A DNA stretch of 64,000 bases from Ustilago trichophora (Eukaryota; Basidiomycota; Ustilaginomycetes; Ustilaginales; Ustilaginaceae), in the NCBI GenBank assembly GCA_900323505.1, contig OOIN01000002.1, positions 2,170,001-2,234,000 on the forward strand. Direction: 5' to 3'. The position numbers and the translations under genes are program-made. The notes beneath the pieces were generated by a model. The model saw only the letters and a list, made by a program, of their open reading frames with translations. It ran no database searches and was not told the origin of the DNA. The stretch's first letter is position 1, and each line of letters begins with the position of its first letter. Positions 10,760-20,234 of the stretch are shown here, piece by piece.

Positions 10760-11941
10760 ATGGTCCTCGCCACCGCCCGAAGGCTTAAACCCTTCACCGC
10801 GGCAGCGGCGTCGTCCTCAGCCGCCTCGTCTAGCAGCTCCACTAGATTGCCGCGCGCCGTAGCTGCAGCATCCATGTCCTCATCGGCATCATCATCTTCG
10901 TCGTCCACATACACCATTCGGGCAGTAGCCGCCTTCTCCCGCACCCTCTTGCGGTACGGCTGTCGCAATGTCACCGTTCGTGGTCTGGATCAATTCCTCA
11001 CCCACCTCCATTCCCCTGAACGTCTAGCCTCCGGTCGTGGCCTTCTCACATATGCCAACCACATCTCCGTTCTCGACGAACCTACCATTTGGGGCACTCT
11101 GCCACCATCCACCTTCCTCAATCCCAACACAGTCCGCTGGACCCTCGGTGCGAGCGATATCATGTTCACAAATCCCCTGCTCGCCCGCTTCTTCCGCAAC
11201 GGTCAATGCATCGAGACTCTCCGTGGTGGTGGAATATATCAGCGCGCGATCGATGACAGCATCGAAAGACTTGGCCAAGGAAAATGGATCCACCTCTTCC
11301 CAGAGGGCTACGTCAATGTTAGTACTAGTACAAAGTTGCGTAGATTCAAGTGGGGGATAGCTCGCATGCTACTGGAGGCTAAAATCATGCCAACGGTGGT
11401 GCCCATCTGGCTCACAGGTTTCGACCAGATGATGCCCGAGCCTAGGGACAAGCCCAAATGGCTTCCCCGATTCGGACACGACGTAACCATCAACTTTGGC
11501 GAACCCATCAGTGATTCTCTCGAACCCGTCATCCAAGCTATCCGAGAAACGGGAGACATCGCTCCGCAACACCTCCTACCCGAAGTCCTCCGATTCGACC
11601 AATCCGCACTCGATGGTAAAGTTGAAGCTCTCGAGACCGGCGATCGATCCATCCCTTCCCAGGTGGCGACAGAATGGAATACGGCTACTCTCGTTCAAAC
11701 CGTCACCAAGGCCGCAGAGCGTGGTGGCGAGTCTTCCCGCTTAGCTCTCGCCCGATCGCAACTCGCGGCGCTCCTCCGGCATCATTTGGGTCTCGTCGGC
11801 ATAGAACAAAGACGTGCAGACGGCTTTTCAAACCCGGAAGAGGACGGAAAGCTTGTTCATACCGAATCTCTTCACTCTGCAAACCAACACGCCAAAAACA
11901 ACGTCATGGGCGATGGAGAGAGGAAAAAAGCCGGCGTTTAA
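10760..11941 (+). CDS. TAZ1: Tafazzin (cardiolipin-remodelling transacylase)
   Basis: 393 residues, single exon. Tafazzin moves acyl chains between phospholipids and monolysocardiolipin in mitochondrial membranes. The acyltransferase HX4D motif is NHISVLDEP (His about residue 101, Asp 106). The second block is HLFPEGYVN near residue 180, and TVVPIWLTGFDQMMPE matches the tafazzin-specific continuation. The first 55 residues are Ala/Ser-rich low complexity, unusual for yeast Taz1 (381 residues). An internal ATG (MSSSASSSSSSTYTIR) would give a shorter N-terminus, and I cannot exclude it. The 3' end faces the Cyc2-like gene with only 127 bp between stop codons. Confidence 0.9.
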   Translation: MVLATARRLKPFTAAAASSSAASSSSSTRLPRAVAAASMSSSASSSSSSTYTIRAVAAFSRTLLRYGCRNVTVRGLDQFLTHLHSPERLASGRGLLTYANHISVLDEPTIWGTLPPSTFLNPNTVRWTLGASDIMFTNPLLARFFRNGQCIETLRGGGIYQRAIDDSIERLGQGKWIHLFPEGYVNVSTSTKLRRFKWGIARMLLEAKIMPTVVPIWLTGFDQMMPEPRDKPKWLPRFGHDVTINFGEPISDSLEPVIQAIRETGDIAPQHLLPEVLRFDQSALDGKVEALETGDRSIPSQVATEWNTATLVQTVTKAAERGGESSRLALARSQLAALLRHHLGLVGIEQRRADGFSNPEEDGKLVHTESLHSANQHAKNNVMGDGERKKAGV

Positions 11942-12068
11942 TAGTTTTTCAGATCACATTTGTATTTTATACCCTAATATTAATCTACTGTTGACACTTT
12001 ATTCAAGCCACCATCCATGCGGAGAGTGGCAGAGCAGTAGCTCGTGTGTGAAAGGATAGGGTGTGGGT

Positions 12069-13460
12069 TTAGAGCTTGAACACGTCCTCTTGCCTAAGCC
12101 CGATCCTACCCAACATGCCAGATAGCCGACCCTGCGACTGTCCATCGCGAGATTTTGGCCCAGCAAGAGCATTTACCATCGCATCGGGTCCACACACAAG
12201 CACCAGCGTCCTTTGACTTTGCCCCTCTGTAGCCTGCTGCTGTATCAATGCCTTTTCGAGATGTTGCTGGGTGATCCTGGATTCGAAGACGGGGATCTTG
12301 GTTGAACCCGTCAAAGAGATCAGTTCGAGTTTGGCATCCGTACTGGAGCGCTTGTTGAAGAAGGGGATCCAAGAGCGGTTGGTTGTGGTTGAAGAAGTTG
12401 CAGTGAGTTGTCCCAAGGCTGCAGTGTCTGCAGAGGTAAAGGTGGAAGGGGAAGGAAGACGTTCTGCGAAAAGGGTGATGCTGACCTTGTCCTTGTTTGC
12501 TTCGGCTAGGGCGTGCAGTTGCGGCAAAAGCAGGGAATTCTGGACGTCTGGCGTTGCGTACATGACATCAATCTTTGGCATCTTCCCAGCCACCCTTGCT
12601 GGAGTTGAATTAGGTCGGCCGAACAGATTCGTCAACAGCTGGTAAGCAGGAGTGACACCCGTCCCACCCACCACCATCACGATTCGATCCGGCACAATTC
12701 CACCGCCCTCCGCGGAATCGCGTTCAAAAGACCACGTATCCACTGGACCTCTCACCTCCAACTGTGGCACAGTCGGATCTGGCCTCGCACGATGCAGCAT
12801 TCTTCCCAGCTCTCCATCGGGGTATCGCTTGACAATCAGATCCAACACCTGCTTCTCCTCCTTACTCGCCCCAATCAAAGCGGAGGAGTAGGAGCCGGGC
12901 AGAGTATCATACAATGGAGTATAGGCGCGTTCGATGACTAGACTTGACTCCTTGATGTAGATGCTTCTAATGCGGAGCTTTTTCTCGAGATCGACATCGG
13001 CGGTACAGGCAGGTGATGGGGGGAGGGTGATTTGAAGAAGTTTGTGCGCTGAAGGGGTGTTTGGATCGGGATAGTAGCTCGATGTGGAAAGCGGGAGCGG
13101 GTTGTGTGTGTAAGATTCGAGTTTTCCCGGAATCGATGAGGAAGATGAGGAGAAAGAGCGGGAGGGTTTGCTGCCGGACAAGGTGCCGTACAGGTCGAGA
13201 GCGTAAGGTGTGGCGACGACAATAGCTGCTGTGGCGATGACGATGTTGGTGATGCTCAAAGGGGCTTTCTTAGATGCGCCGGACGAGCTCGACCCAGATC
13301 CCGACGATAGGGGAGGGATCTGTTGTTCATTTCGACGGAAGGATGTGTGCAGCGTGCGCTTGGATGGTGTGCCCCAGAATGGTGCGGTAAGGTTGCTGTT
13401 GCCAGAACGGCGCATGGCCCTGCTCGAAAGCCGCATTGCTGTATTTGTTGATGATAGCAT
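12069..13460 (-). CDS. Mitochondrial flavoprotein, Cyc2 / cytochrome b5 reductase-like
   Basis: 463 residues from the first ATG (13460); the frame is open further upstream but has no ATG. The N-terminus MLSSTNTAMRLSSRAMRR plus KRTLHTSFRRN is Arg/Ser-rich and lacks acids, as in a mitochondrial presequence. A membrane segment (IVIATAAIVVATPYALDLYG) follows at about 72-92. The catalytic part is ferredoxin-reductase-like: FAD-binding ERAYTPL, the NAD(P) loop VVGGTGVTPAYQLL, and a late LVLVCGPDAMV. This layout fits yeast Cyc2, an inner-membrane flavoprotein that helps haem attachment to cytochrome c, and also generic b5-reductase-like proteins; Cyc2 is my preference only. Ser-rich loops lengthen it relative to yeast (366 residues). 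Confidence 0.75.
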   Translation of the reverse strand: MLSSTNTAMRLSSRAMRRSGNSNLTAPFWGTPSKRTLHTSFRRNEQQIPPLSSGSGSSSSGASKKAPLSITNIVIATAAIVVATPYALDLYGTLSGSKPSRSFSSSSSSIPGKLESYTHNPLPLSTSSYYPDPNTPSAHKLLQITLPPSPACTADVDLEKKLRIRSIYIKESSLVIERAYTPLYDTLPGSYSSALIGASKEEKQVLDLIVKRYPDGELGRMLHRARPDPTVPQLEVRGPVDTWSFERDSAEGGGIVPDRIVMVVGGTGVTPAYQLLTNLFGRPNSTPARVAGKMPKIDVMYATPDVQNSLLLPQLHALAEANKDKVSITLFAERLPSPSTFTSADTAALGQLTATSSTTTNRSWIPFFNKRSSTDAKLELISLTGSTKIPVFESRITQQHLEKALIQQQATEGQSQRTLVLVCGPDAMVNALAGPKSRDGQSQGRLSGMLGRIGLRQEDVFKL

Positions 13461-13792
13461 CTCCAAAATCAAATCGCCTTGTTTGTATGGAGTCTTGATG
13501 GTGAAGAGATTGTTGTGGAAGAAGCCAAGAGGGTCGAGGGGTGGAGGACTCAGAGCCAAAAAGTTGCCTCAGCAGATTGAGCATTTCCGACATCCGAAAT
13601 TATCTGGCCGAACGTCTGTGACAAATTTCCCCACGTGGCCGCATGAGATTTTGGACTTTGACGCTGAAACGCCGAAAACGCTTCCGTACTGCTGTCTCGA
13701 CTCTATTCACACAATCTCTCTTCCGCACCATCACCACGACTACGACTACCACTGCTACCTCTGCCTGAGAGCTCATCAGTCTGGCGATCGCG
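13461..13792. other. Divergent promoter region, Cyc2-like / EEP gene
   Basis: 332 bp between two start codons on opposite strands. The part next to the flavoprotein gene remains open in that gene's frame without an ATG, so it is probably its 5' leader. No other element seen. Confidence 0.4.
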
Positions 13793-15346
13793 ATGCGTCA
13801 TCGACCATTGGCAGCGCTGCTGCTACTCACGACGCTCACGTTCAGCCTATTCCTGTACCTGCGCTTCCGCATGTACGACTTGGTCTCGGTTGGTCTTTGC
13901 GGCGTTGCCCCCTTCTCCTCACCCTGCACCTCCGCACCTTCAAGTACCCTAGAACCATCCGTATCCGAGATGAGCACACAAAAACTCCATGCCGCTTCTC
14001 ACCTTCACCGCCCCCGCGGACGCATCTCCCTCAGCATCGGCTCCCTCAACATCCGCTACTCTCGCGATGCCGCATACGACTCGAACCAGTCCATGCTCTC
14101 CTCCTTCGACCACCTTCTCTCAGCCGCCCGTAAAGGCACCCAATTCGTCCCCTCCATCGACTCTTCCGGCTCGCCTTATTTGATGCAGCAATACAGAGGA
14201 GAACGAAGCTGGCTCCTCCGCGGGCCAAAGGTCGCCGACACGCCCCTCTTCTATGATTGGGACCTCTTCGCTTTCCAAGAAGTTCTCGATGGACAGTATG
14301 GGAATCTAGTTCAATGGCTGGGGGAGGAATATGACCATGCAGGGGTGGGGAGAGATGATGGTGAGCGTGAAGGAGAGGCGGTGCCGGTATTTTGGAGAAG
14401 AGATACATTTGAGTTGGTTGACAGGTCGCAAGGTGGGGTGGGAGAAAAGGGCGTTGAGCATTTCTGGCTTTCTCCTACCCCGGGCGTGGTGGGTAGTGTA
14501 GGCTGGGATGCGGCTTTAACCAGAATGTGCACCCACGTCAGTCTGCGCCTGCTCGCAACGGGAGAGATCATTCACGTCTTCTCCACACACTATGACCACC
14601 AAGGCGTAATTGCGAGGGCAAAGAGCTCAGAGCTGATCGTAAAACGTGCCCGTGCAGCCTCTGCACACACCCGCGCATTCTACCAGACCCGATCATCTCA
14701 AACTCACCTATTCGAACCACTCGTAGTGCTAATCGGCGACCTGAATAGCCCACGCAACGAAGGCAGCTGGTCCACCCTCGTCTCGCCTCACTACGGCCTC
14801 GCTGCCAACTCTACGGGGTCGACGTTCCTCGACACTGCTCTGTCTGTGCCGACGCGGTTCAGATCTTCGCTGTTGACGGATAATGAAGATCCTCACCGCT
14901 CGGAACTGGCTAGCGGTCGCAAACTTCCCTCCTCTGATGGAACCCCGAGCAGAGGAGGACTGCTCTCAGAACCAGTTGGCCCCCTGCGAACCTTCACCGA
15001 CTTCCAACCTTCCCCCAGAAACGCAATTGACGACAGGATAGACTTTATCATGCTCCTTGACAACCAAGCTGTGCTAGACGAGACGAGGAAGGATGTAAAG
15101 TTGGATCATTCGCCTTCGCCTCCTCCAACCGCGAAGGCGGGTGCCGGGGTCGTATGGGCCCTTGACGAGACGTCACCCTCTACGTCACGAGAGAAGTCGA
15201 AGAAGGATGAAGCAAAGCATGAGGGCAGGTGGAGAATCCGATCATTTGGCACCCTCCCAAATTGGAGCGAGGGTGATGCTGGATTCCTCATTTCTGACCA
15301 TCGACCCGTAATGACTAGAATTCAGCGAACCCTCACCATCTCCTAG
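13793..15346 (+). CDS. Membrane-anchored or secreted endonuclease/exonuclease/phosphatase-fold protein
   Basis: 517 residues, single exon. An N-terminal hydrophobic segment (LLLLTTLTFSLFLYLRF, residues 9-25) follows MRHRPLAA, so the protein is a type II membrane protein or secreted. The rest has the DNase I-like EEP fold: LNIRYS (strand with metal-site Asn), FQEVLDGQ (metal-binding Glu), FSTHYDHQG (catalytic His/Asp), LIGDLNSP (Asp/Asn pair), DDRIDFIML and the final ISDHRPV (Asp-His). All active-site positions are present, so it should be active. EEP enzymes hydrolyse phosphodiesters or phosphomonoesters (nucleic acids, inositol phosphates, sphingomyelin); the substrate cannot be told here. 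A Ser/Asp-rich insert lies between DDRIDFIML and the last strand. Confidence 0.82.
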   Translation: MRHRPLAALLLLTTLTFSLFLYLRFRMYDLVSVGLCGVAPFSSPCTSAPSSTLEPSVSEMSTQKLHAASHLHRPRGRISLSIGSLNIRYSRDAAYDSNQSMLSSFDHLLSAARKGTQFVPSIDSSGSPYLMQQYRGERSWLLRGPKVADTPLFYDWDLFAFQEVLDGQYGNLVQWLGEEYDHAGVGRDDGEREGEAVPVFWRRDTFELVDRSQGGVGEKGVEHFWLSPTPGVVGSVGWDAALTRMCTHVSLRLLATGEIIHVFSTHYDHQGVIARAKSSELIVKRARAASAHTRAFYQTRSSQTHLFEPLVVLIGDLNSPRNEGSWSTLVSPHYGLAANSTGSTFLDTALSVPTRFRSSLLTDNEDPHRSELASGRKLPSSDGTPSRGGLLSEPVGPLRTFTDFQPSPRNAIDDRIDFIMLLDNQAVLDETRKDVKLDHSPSPPPTAKAGAGVVWALDETSPSTSREKSKKDEAKHEGRWRIRSFGTLPNWSEGDAGFLISDHRPVMTRIQRTLTIS

Positions 15347-15995
15347 ACCCTCCCTGTCCGCTTTCACGTGGTCGTCCGTCGCAAAATTGTATTTTTACAC
15401 ACCCATCTCTACGAAATCAGACTCCTCAATCGGACAGTGCAGGATGTGGGAAACAAGATTATATGCTAGAGTACAAGATGGAACGAAAACCAAGAGAAAC
15501 AGAACCATGAGGGAAAAAGGGATCAAGGGATGAACCACGACAAAGAATGCGAAGAGGCGAGATGAAAAAGATGACTGTGTGAGGGAAGCGACAAAACATT
15601 CGCGGGTTGCCGCTGAAATGCTGTCTACAGCTCCGCGAGTGAGGACGAAAAATGAGAGGAAGGAGATGGCGAACATTGTAGGGCCATGGAAGGAGAGTGA
15701 AAGCGCAGCACGATTGTCGAATGCTACACAGTCAGCTCAAACTTCCAAACTGTAGGCGGCACAATGACCCCGGATTTGCGGGAAAGGGACCTTCCTTACA
15801 ACCTCGATGAGAAGCAAGAGGTTGCAAGACTCGAACTCAGGGAGGTGATAATGTCATCCCATCCTCTCTGTACCACGATATGTGTGTGGCAGGATCGGGA
15901 GCTGTAGGCTGTTGACTTGCTCGACAGTGATCTTCAAGGGGGTGGGAAACAGGGAGGTATAAGAGAAATGCATGCAAGTGGGTTGGAACATCCGC
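15347..15995. other. Convergent 3' region EEP gene / CBF5
   Basis: About 650 bp between two stop codons. I checked the segment near 15825, which resembles a tRNA T-loop, and rejected it because the stems do not pair. No gene called. Confidence 0.4.
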
Positions 15996-17501
15996 TTACT
16001 TGTCCTTCTTTTCCTTCTTGTCCTTCTTCTTCTTTTCCGACTTGGGGGTCTCGATGCCAGCAGCAGCAGCCTCAGCGGCCTTCTTCTCCTTCTTCTCCTT
16101 CTTGCGCTTCTTCCTCTCCTCCTCAGTCTCGCCATCTGTTGCGGCGCCGGGGGTCTCCTCGAGCTTCCTCTTCTTGCTGTCGCTGTCCTCCTTCTTTGGT
16201 GTAACGGGCTCAACGACAGCGGCGGCGACCTGGACAACGTCCGAAGCAGCAGCAGCAGCAGCAGCAGGGGCAGGGGCGGAGGCGGAGGCGTCCGAGTAGT
16301 CGACGTACTCCTTGTTCCACTTGTCGGGGGTGACACCGCTGATGGCCTTGCCGTGCTTGTCGAGCTTGCCGGTCTTGATCATGGCCTTCTTCTCCTGAGC
16401 CTTTGGGCCGAGACCCCATCGTCGTGGGTAGGTGTCGCGCTCCATGATGCAACGCTTGACCTTGGCAACGACACCGTGATCGCATGTGGAGAGGTCGACG
16501 GTGGACATCTGTGCAATGGCGAGGGCGATAGCCTCACCCTTGGTGGTCATAAGAACGACCTCCTCGTGGCACTCAATGTCCTTCTCGTAGCGCAGGAGAC
16601 CGGGGATCATGAGCTTGGCACCGTAGCAGACGGCGTTGACGGCCGAATCCTTGACGACGATACGCTTGTAGCCAGTGAGGAGCGACTCGAGGGGGCGGAT
16701 GACACGGCGGAGGTAGGACTCGTCACGCTGGTTGTCATAGAGCCACTGAGCATCGAGAACGTCGTGCATGGTGACAATCGAGTCGTTCTCCGATAGGGCA
16801 CCGGAGCGAACACGACGGAGCTCCTGCATGTGACCACCGACACCGAGCAAGAGACCAAGGTGAACACAGAGCGTTCGGATGTAGGTACCGGCCTCGCAGC
16901 TGACCCAGAAGACGGCAAGGTGGCGGTCGTTGTCGAACTCGATCAGCTTGGACTCGTAGATGGTTCGGATACGGAGCTGACGCTTAACGGCCGAGATCAA
17001 GGGAGGTCGCTGGAAGAGCGAGCCGGTCAAGGTCTCAATGGCACGGGGAAGCTTCTTGGGGTCCTCGAGCTTGTCGTGGAGGCGGAGGACAGCGACGTAC
17101 TCCTTACCGGCGCCCTGCTGCGACTTGACGAGACGGGTAGCACGGTCGATGCAGACAATCAGACATCCTGTAACCTTGGGGTCGAGGGTACCACTGTGAC
17201 CGGTCTTCTCGACGCGGAGAATGCGGCGGAGCCACGAGACGACTTCGTGCGATGAAGGGTTCGAGGGCTTGTCGAGGTTGATGACACCCGACTTGATGTA
17301 GCTCTGGAGGTCACGCTTGAGAGGCGAGCAGCCGTGGGGGATGGGGGTGAAGTGGGAGCTGCGAACAAGGAGCTGGTCGTAGTTCTTGAGAAGCAATGGC
17401 CAGTCGGCGGTGTTGAGCTTGGGGCCAGAGTTCTCGGGCTTGATCATGAAGTCGCCCTTCTCCTGGACCTCGGCGACGGAGGTGCCAAGTGGAAGAGACA
17501 T
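15996..17501 (-). CDS. CBF5: H/ACA snoRNP pseudouridine synthase Cbf5 (dyskerin)
   Basis: 501 residues from the ATG at 17501 ([13 protein letters not shown]). The frame stays open upstream, but only this start gives the family's N-terminus. Cbf5 is the catalytic subunit of H/ACA snoRNPs that pseudouridylate rRNA and snRNA in the nucleolus. Present are the dyskerin-like N-terminal block (about 30-80), the TruB catalytic loop [11 protein letters not shown] with its Asp near residue 105, a PUA domain at about 280-355 ([27 protein letters not shown]) and a basic KKE/KKD tail typical of fungal Cbf5. An Ala/Pro low-complexity run precedes the tail. It is divergent from the eL22 gene, with 624 bp between the starts. 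Confidence 0.96.
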   Translation of the reverse strand: MSLPLGTSVAEVQEKGDFMIKPENSGPKLNTADWPLLLKNYDQLLVRSSHFTPIPHGCSPLKRDLQSYIKSGVINLDKPSNPSSHEVVSWLRRILRVEKTGHSGTLDPKVTGCLIVCIDRATRLVKSQQGAGKEYVAVLRLHDKLEDPKKLPRAIETLTGSLFQRPPLISAVKRQLRIRTIYESKLIEFDNDRHLAVFWVSCEAGTYIRTLCVHLGLLLGVGGHMQELRRVRSGALSENDSIVTMHDVLDAQWLYDNQRDESYLRRVIRPLESLLTGYKRIVVKDSAVNAVCYGAKLMIPGLLRYEKDIECHEEVVLMTTKGEAIALAIAQMSTVDLSTCDHGVVAKVKRCIMERDTYPRRWGLGPKAQEKKAMIKTGKLDKHGKAISGVTPDKWNKEYVDYSDASASAPAPAAAAAAASDVVQVAAAVVEPVTPKKEDSDSKKRKLEETPGAATDGETEEERKKRKKEKKEKKAAEAAAAGIETPKSEKKKKDKKEKKDK

Positions 17502-18125
17502 TTTGGGCAGCACTGATTGTGATGCGGGAGTGGTGAAGAAGAGGTTGCCGTTATAGGTGTTGCGGCAAGGGTCGATGAGGGTGGCAGGAGGTGAAAAGGT
17601 CTTGTGGAAAAGTAGAGTGTGAGCATTGAGCCCTGATCGCGGTGAAAGAATTGACTGCTGGGCTGCCGTGTGAGCTTTCTTTTCTTTGTCTTTTTTTCTT
17701 TTTCTCTCATTTTGGCTGTGCGCAGTCGGCCCACCAAAAAATTCTTCCACTTTTTCTTTGAAATCGCAGAAATCGCAAACGTGACGGAGCCGACAGGTCT
17801 TCCTTGCTGACGGATGGGTATGTCAGCAGAAAAGGTAGATGACGCGGTCTAACAAATTCTGACGACTAAAAAGAGAAAATTCAGAAGCACGTGATTTTTA
17901 TTACAACTGTAAAAAAAATTGTGCGGCACTAGAAGGCGATCTGAGAGGCTCAACGCTGGAAGCTTGCTGTGAGAGGCAGCGGTTTGCCTTGTCGCAATTT
18001 GCAACAGCCTCTAGTGAGGTGAGGGTTTGGAATCACCAGCATGCTCGGTACTCATCGTCATCCTTCTCATCCCACCATCCTTATCTCGCTTTGCTGATCC
18101 ACCAGTAGGCTACATATTAATCAAA
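17502..18125. promoter_or_regulatory. Putative shared promoter region CBF5 / eL22
   Basis: 624 bp between the start codons of two ribosome-production genes on opposite strands, so it must hold both promoters. A/T-rich blocks occur at 17734-17745 (AAAAAATTCTT type) and 17869-17925. No known factor site is assigned. Co-regulation is an inference. Confidence 0.45.
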
Positions 18126-19289
18126 ATGGTAAGCATCTCGCCATACACAACACAGCAACGCCATGCAGGACACCACACATTGCTTCGAATCGCACTGCAT
18201 CGACAACTTGATCGCCCAGCAAAAAGCGCTCTTTCAGCTTCGACGTGCCTAGCCACTTGGGGTCCATGAGACAATATACCTTCTAGGAATAGCATCTGCT
18301 CGAAATGTTTCATCGAAGGAGTTATGACGTGTGGAAGGACGTCGTCACATGCGGCGTGAATCGATACGATGGGTGCATCCTAGGCGATTAATGCACTTGC
18401 AATAGTATTCCAACGAACAAGCAACTGACGCATCCCACTATGTTACATTGAATTTCAGGCTGTCACCAAGAACACCAAGGCCTCCGCCAAGCAGGGCAAG
18501 ACCGCCCACAAGTTCTTCATCGACTTCTCTGGCCCCGCCAACGACGGTATCCTTGACGCCGCCGCTTTCGAGAAGTACCTCCACGACCGCATCAAGGTTG
18601 ACGGCAAGGCCGGCAACCTCGGTGACAACGTCTCCATCACTCGTGAGGGTAAGTACATTCTGATTTGACCTTGAAGTAGGAAGGTTTGGCAACGAGGAGG
18701 ACAGCACGGTGCAGGTATAAATTGAAAGCAGACAAGAAAGATCGGCACAACACAGCGCATGACAGAAGCTGGCATGGGTGGTTCAAAGCCCTCGCAATGT
18801 TTCTGCTTCTGGGTTGGTATAGTTGGCCGTGTCTCTCGGACACATTCAGCATGCTACTGCGCTTCGTTGTTGCATGCATCTGTGCGTCTCCCCGTCAAGG
18901 CTCGCTGTCGAGACCTTCTTTTTCTTTACTTTCGCAAACCATGCACACCCCTCGTCGCTACCTTCCACATCCCCCCTTTCCCCCCACTAGCTTCTTCTGA
19001 AGGTCGCATCGCGCATTCCGAGTTGGAGATGGCTGACGCAAGCTCTCTCGTCCTCGATCATACACCTTTGCGGATTCTCTCTTCTCTTTGCTCCAACTCA
19101 ACAGGTGAGGGCAAGATCTGGGTCAACACCAACGTTGCCTTCTCCAAGCGCTACCTCAAGTACCTCACCAAGAAGCACCTGCGCAAGCAGCAGCTCCGTG
19201 ACTGGCTCCGTGTCGTCGCCACCTCCAAGCAGGGTTACGAGATCAAGTTCTTCAACGTCTCGTACGACCAGGAGGAGGCTGAGAACTAA
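18126..19289 (+). CDS. RPL22: 60S ribosomal protein eL22, three exons
   Basis: Exons 18126-18128 (only the ATG), 18459-18648 and 19105-19289 give 125 residues. eL22 is a non-essential surface protein of the large subunit near the tunnel exit. The mature sequence starts [20 protein letters not shown], then [32 protein letters not shown] and [16 protein letters not shown], ending in an acidic DQEEAEN tail as in other eL22. Donors are GTAAGC and GTAAGT; acceptors are TTTCAG and CAACAG. Frames join exactly. The introns (330 and 456 bp) are long for this window, as is common in ribosomal protein genes. I saw no clear box C/D or H/ACA snoRNA inside them. Confidence 0.95.
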
Positions 19290-20234
19290 ATGCGCTCTTG
19301 TTTGATTGAGCACTTCAGGTTCTTGCTTTTCTTTTCGGTGTTGTTTTGAAGTTTACCTGTCATGGCGTTCGTCGGTGTCTGCTTGTTTGACTCTCGAAGT
19401 AACACTCGAGTGGATTGATGCTGTAGCACTTCTGGCAGATGGATATCTTGAAATTACATTCGTCCAAAAGCCGGGAAAACGGGAGCTCGACTTCCTGACC
19501 CAGCACCATCCCCTACTTCAGTCGCTGTGTGCCAAGAGTGTATACTTGAGCATGTGCATGTCAGTCTAGCTTTGATGCTGCGACGACGTTGGTGTCAGAA
19601 GAATTCAACAAGTTGCAACGATGCCAAAGATGAAAGAATGTTAGATCTTGTCGGGTGAATTGGATTGCCGTGCAGCTTCGTCGCTCACGTAAAAATGAGA
19701 GCGAACGAAGAGACCCTGGCTGCATCGAATGCATGAACGAAGGCTCAGTCGCGCGCGAGCTTCACCTTTTTTGCCAAATTGGCCGCTTCGGAGCGGCGTT
19801 TAGGCGGCACTCTTTGGGTTTGGGCTACATAATCCCTCCACCCCGCAACCAAGAAAGCCGGGTTGCTGCCCTGTGCACACATTTTAGTCAGTCATTCGCT
19901 CTCTGTCTCTCTCGTGTGGGCTTGCTCTCATCATCCGACTTCACAGATCACACCTTCCACCTTTGACTAGAAGCAGAGTTTCGGACCAGATCGAACGACC
20001 ACTGGCAACATATACGGACGGATCGACCACTGAACCTCTGCCTAACGCACTGGTCTTACGTCCTCCCTGTCGTCTCGGAACTACAAAGGGAGGAGGAGCT
20101 TCAGCAAGAAAAGCTTGTCTTCTGTAGAACTAACTCGGGCCGCAGTTCCTACCCTCAGCCCAGACAACTCGTCTTAGTTCATCGATTTTGGACAGCATCA
20201 CTTTCCATCTCATCCTTAGACCACCATAAGCGAC
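19290..20234. other. Intergenic region eL22 / DCAF11-like gene
   Basis: About 950 bp holding the eL22 3' flank and the promoter and probably leader of the WD40 gene. No repeats or convincing open frames. Confidence 0.4.

Noticed and set aside
13461..13559. Upstream extension of the Cyc2-like gene from TTG
   Set aside because: No ATG in the extension, and the presequence-like N-terminus begins at the ATG at 13460.
5961..15346. Secondary-metabolite or effector cluster around the MFS transporter
   Set aside because: Neighbours are housekeeping genes (RRP5, APC10, TIM13, tafazzin); no biosynthetic core enzyme is present.
15820..15850. tRNA T-loop-like string (CGAACTC on the plus strand)
   Set aside because: The flanking bases do not form a T-stem or acceptor stem, and no A box lies at the right distance.
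15972..16796. Long open frame opposite CBF5
   Set aside because: Antisense shadow of the Cbf5 Lys/Ala-rich tail; Leu-rich only because of the complement of Lys/Glu codons.
18129..19104. Box C/D snoRNA in the eL22 introns
   Set aside because: Only isolated weak C-like and D-like words at unsuitable spacing and no terminal stem.
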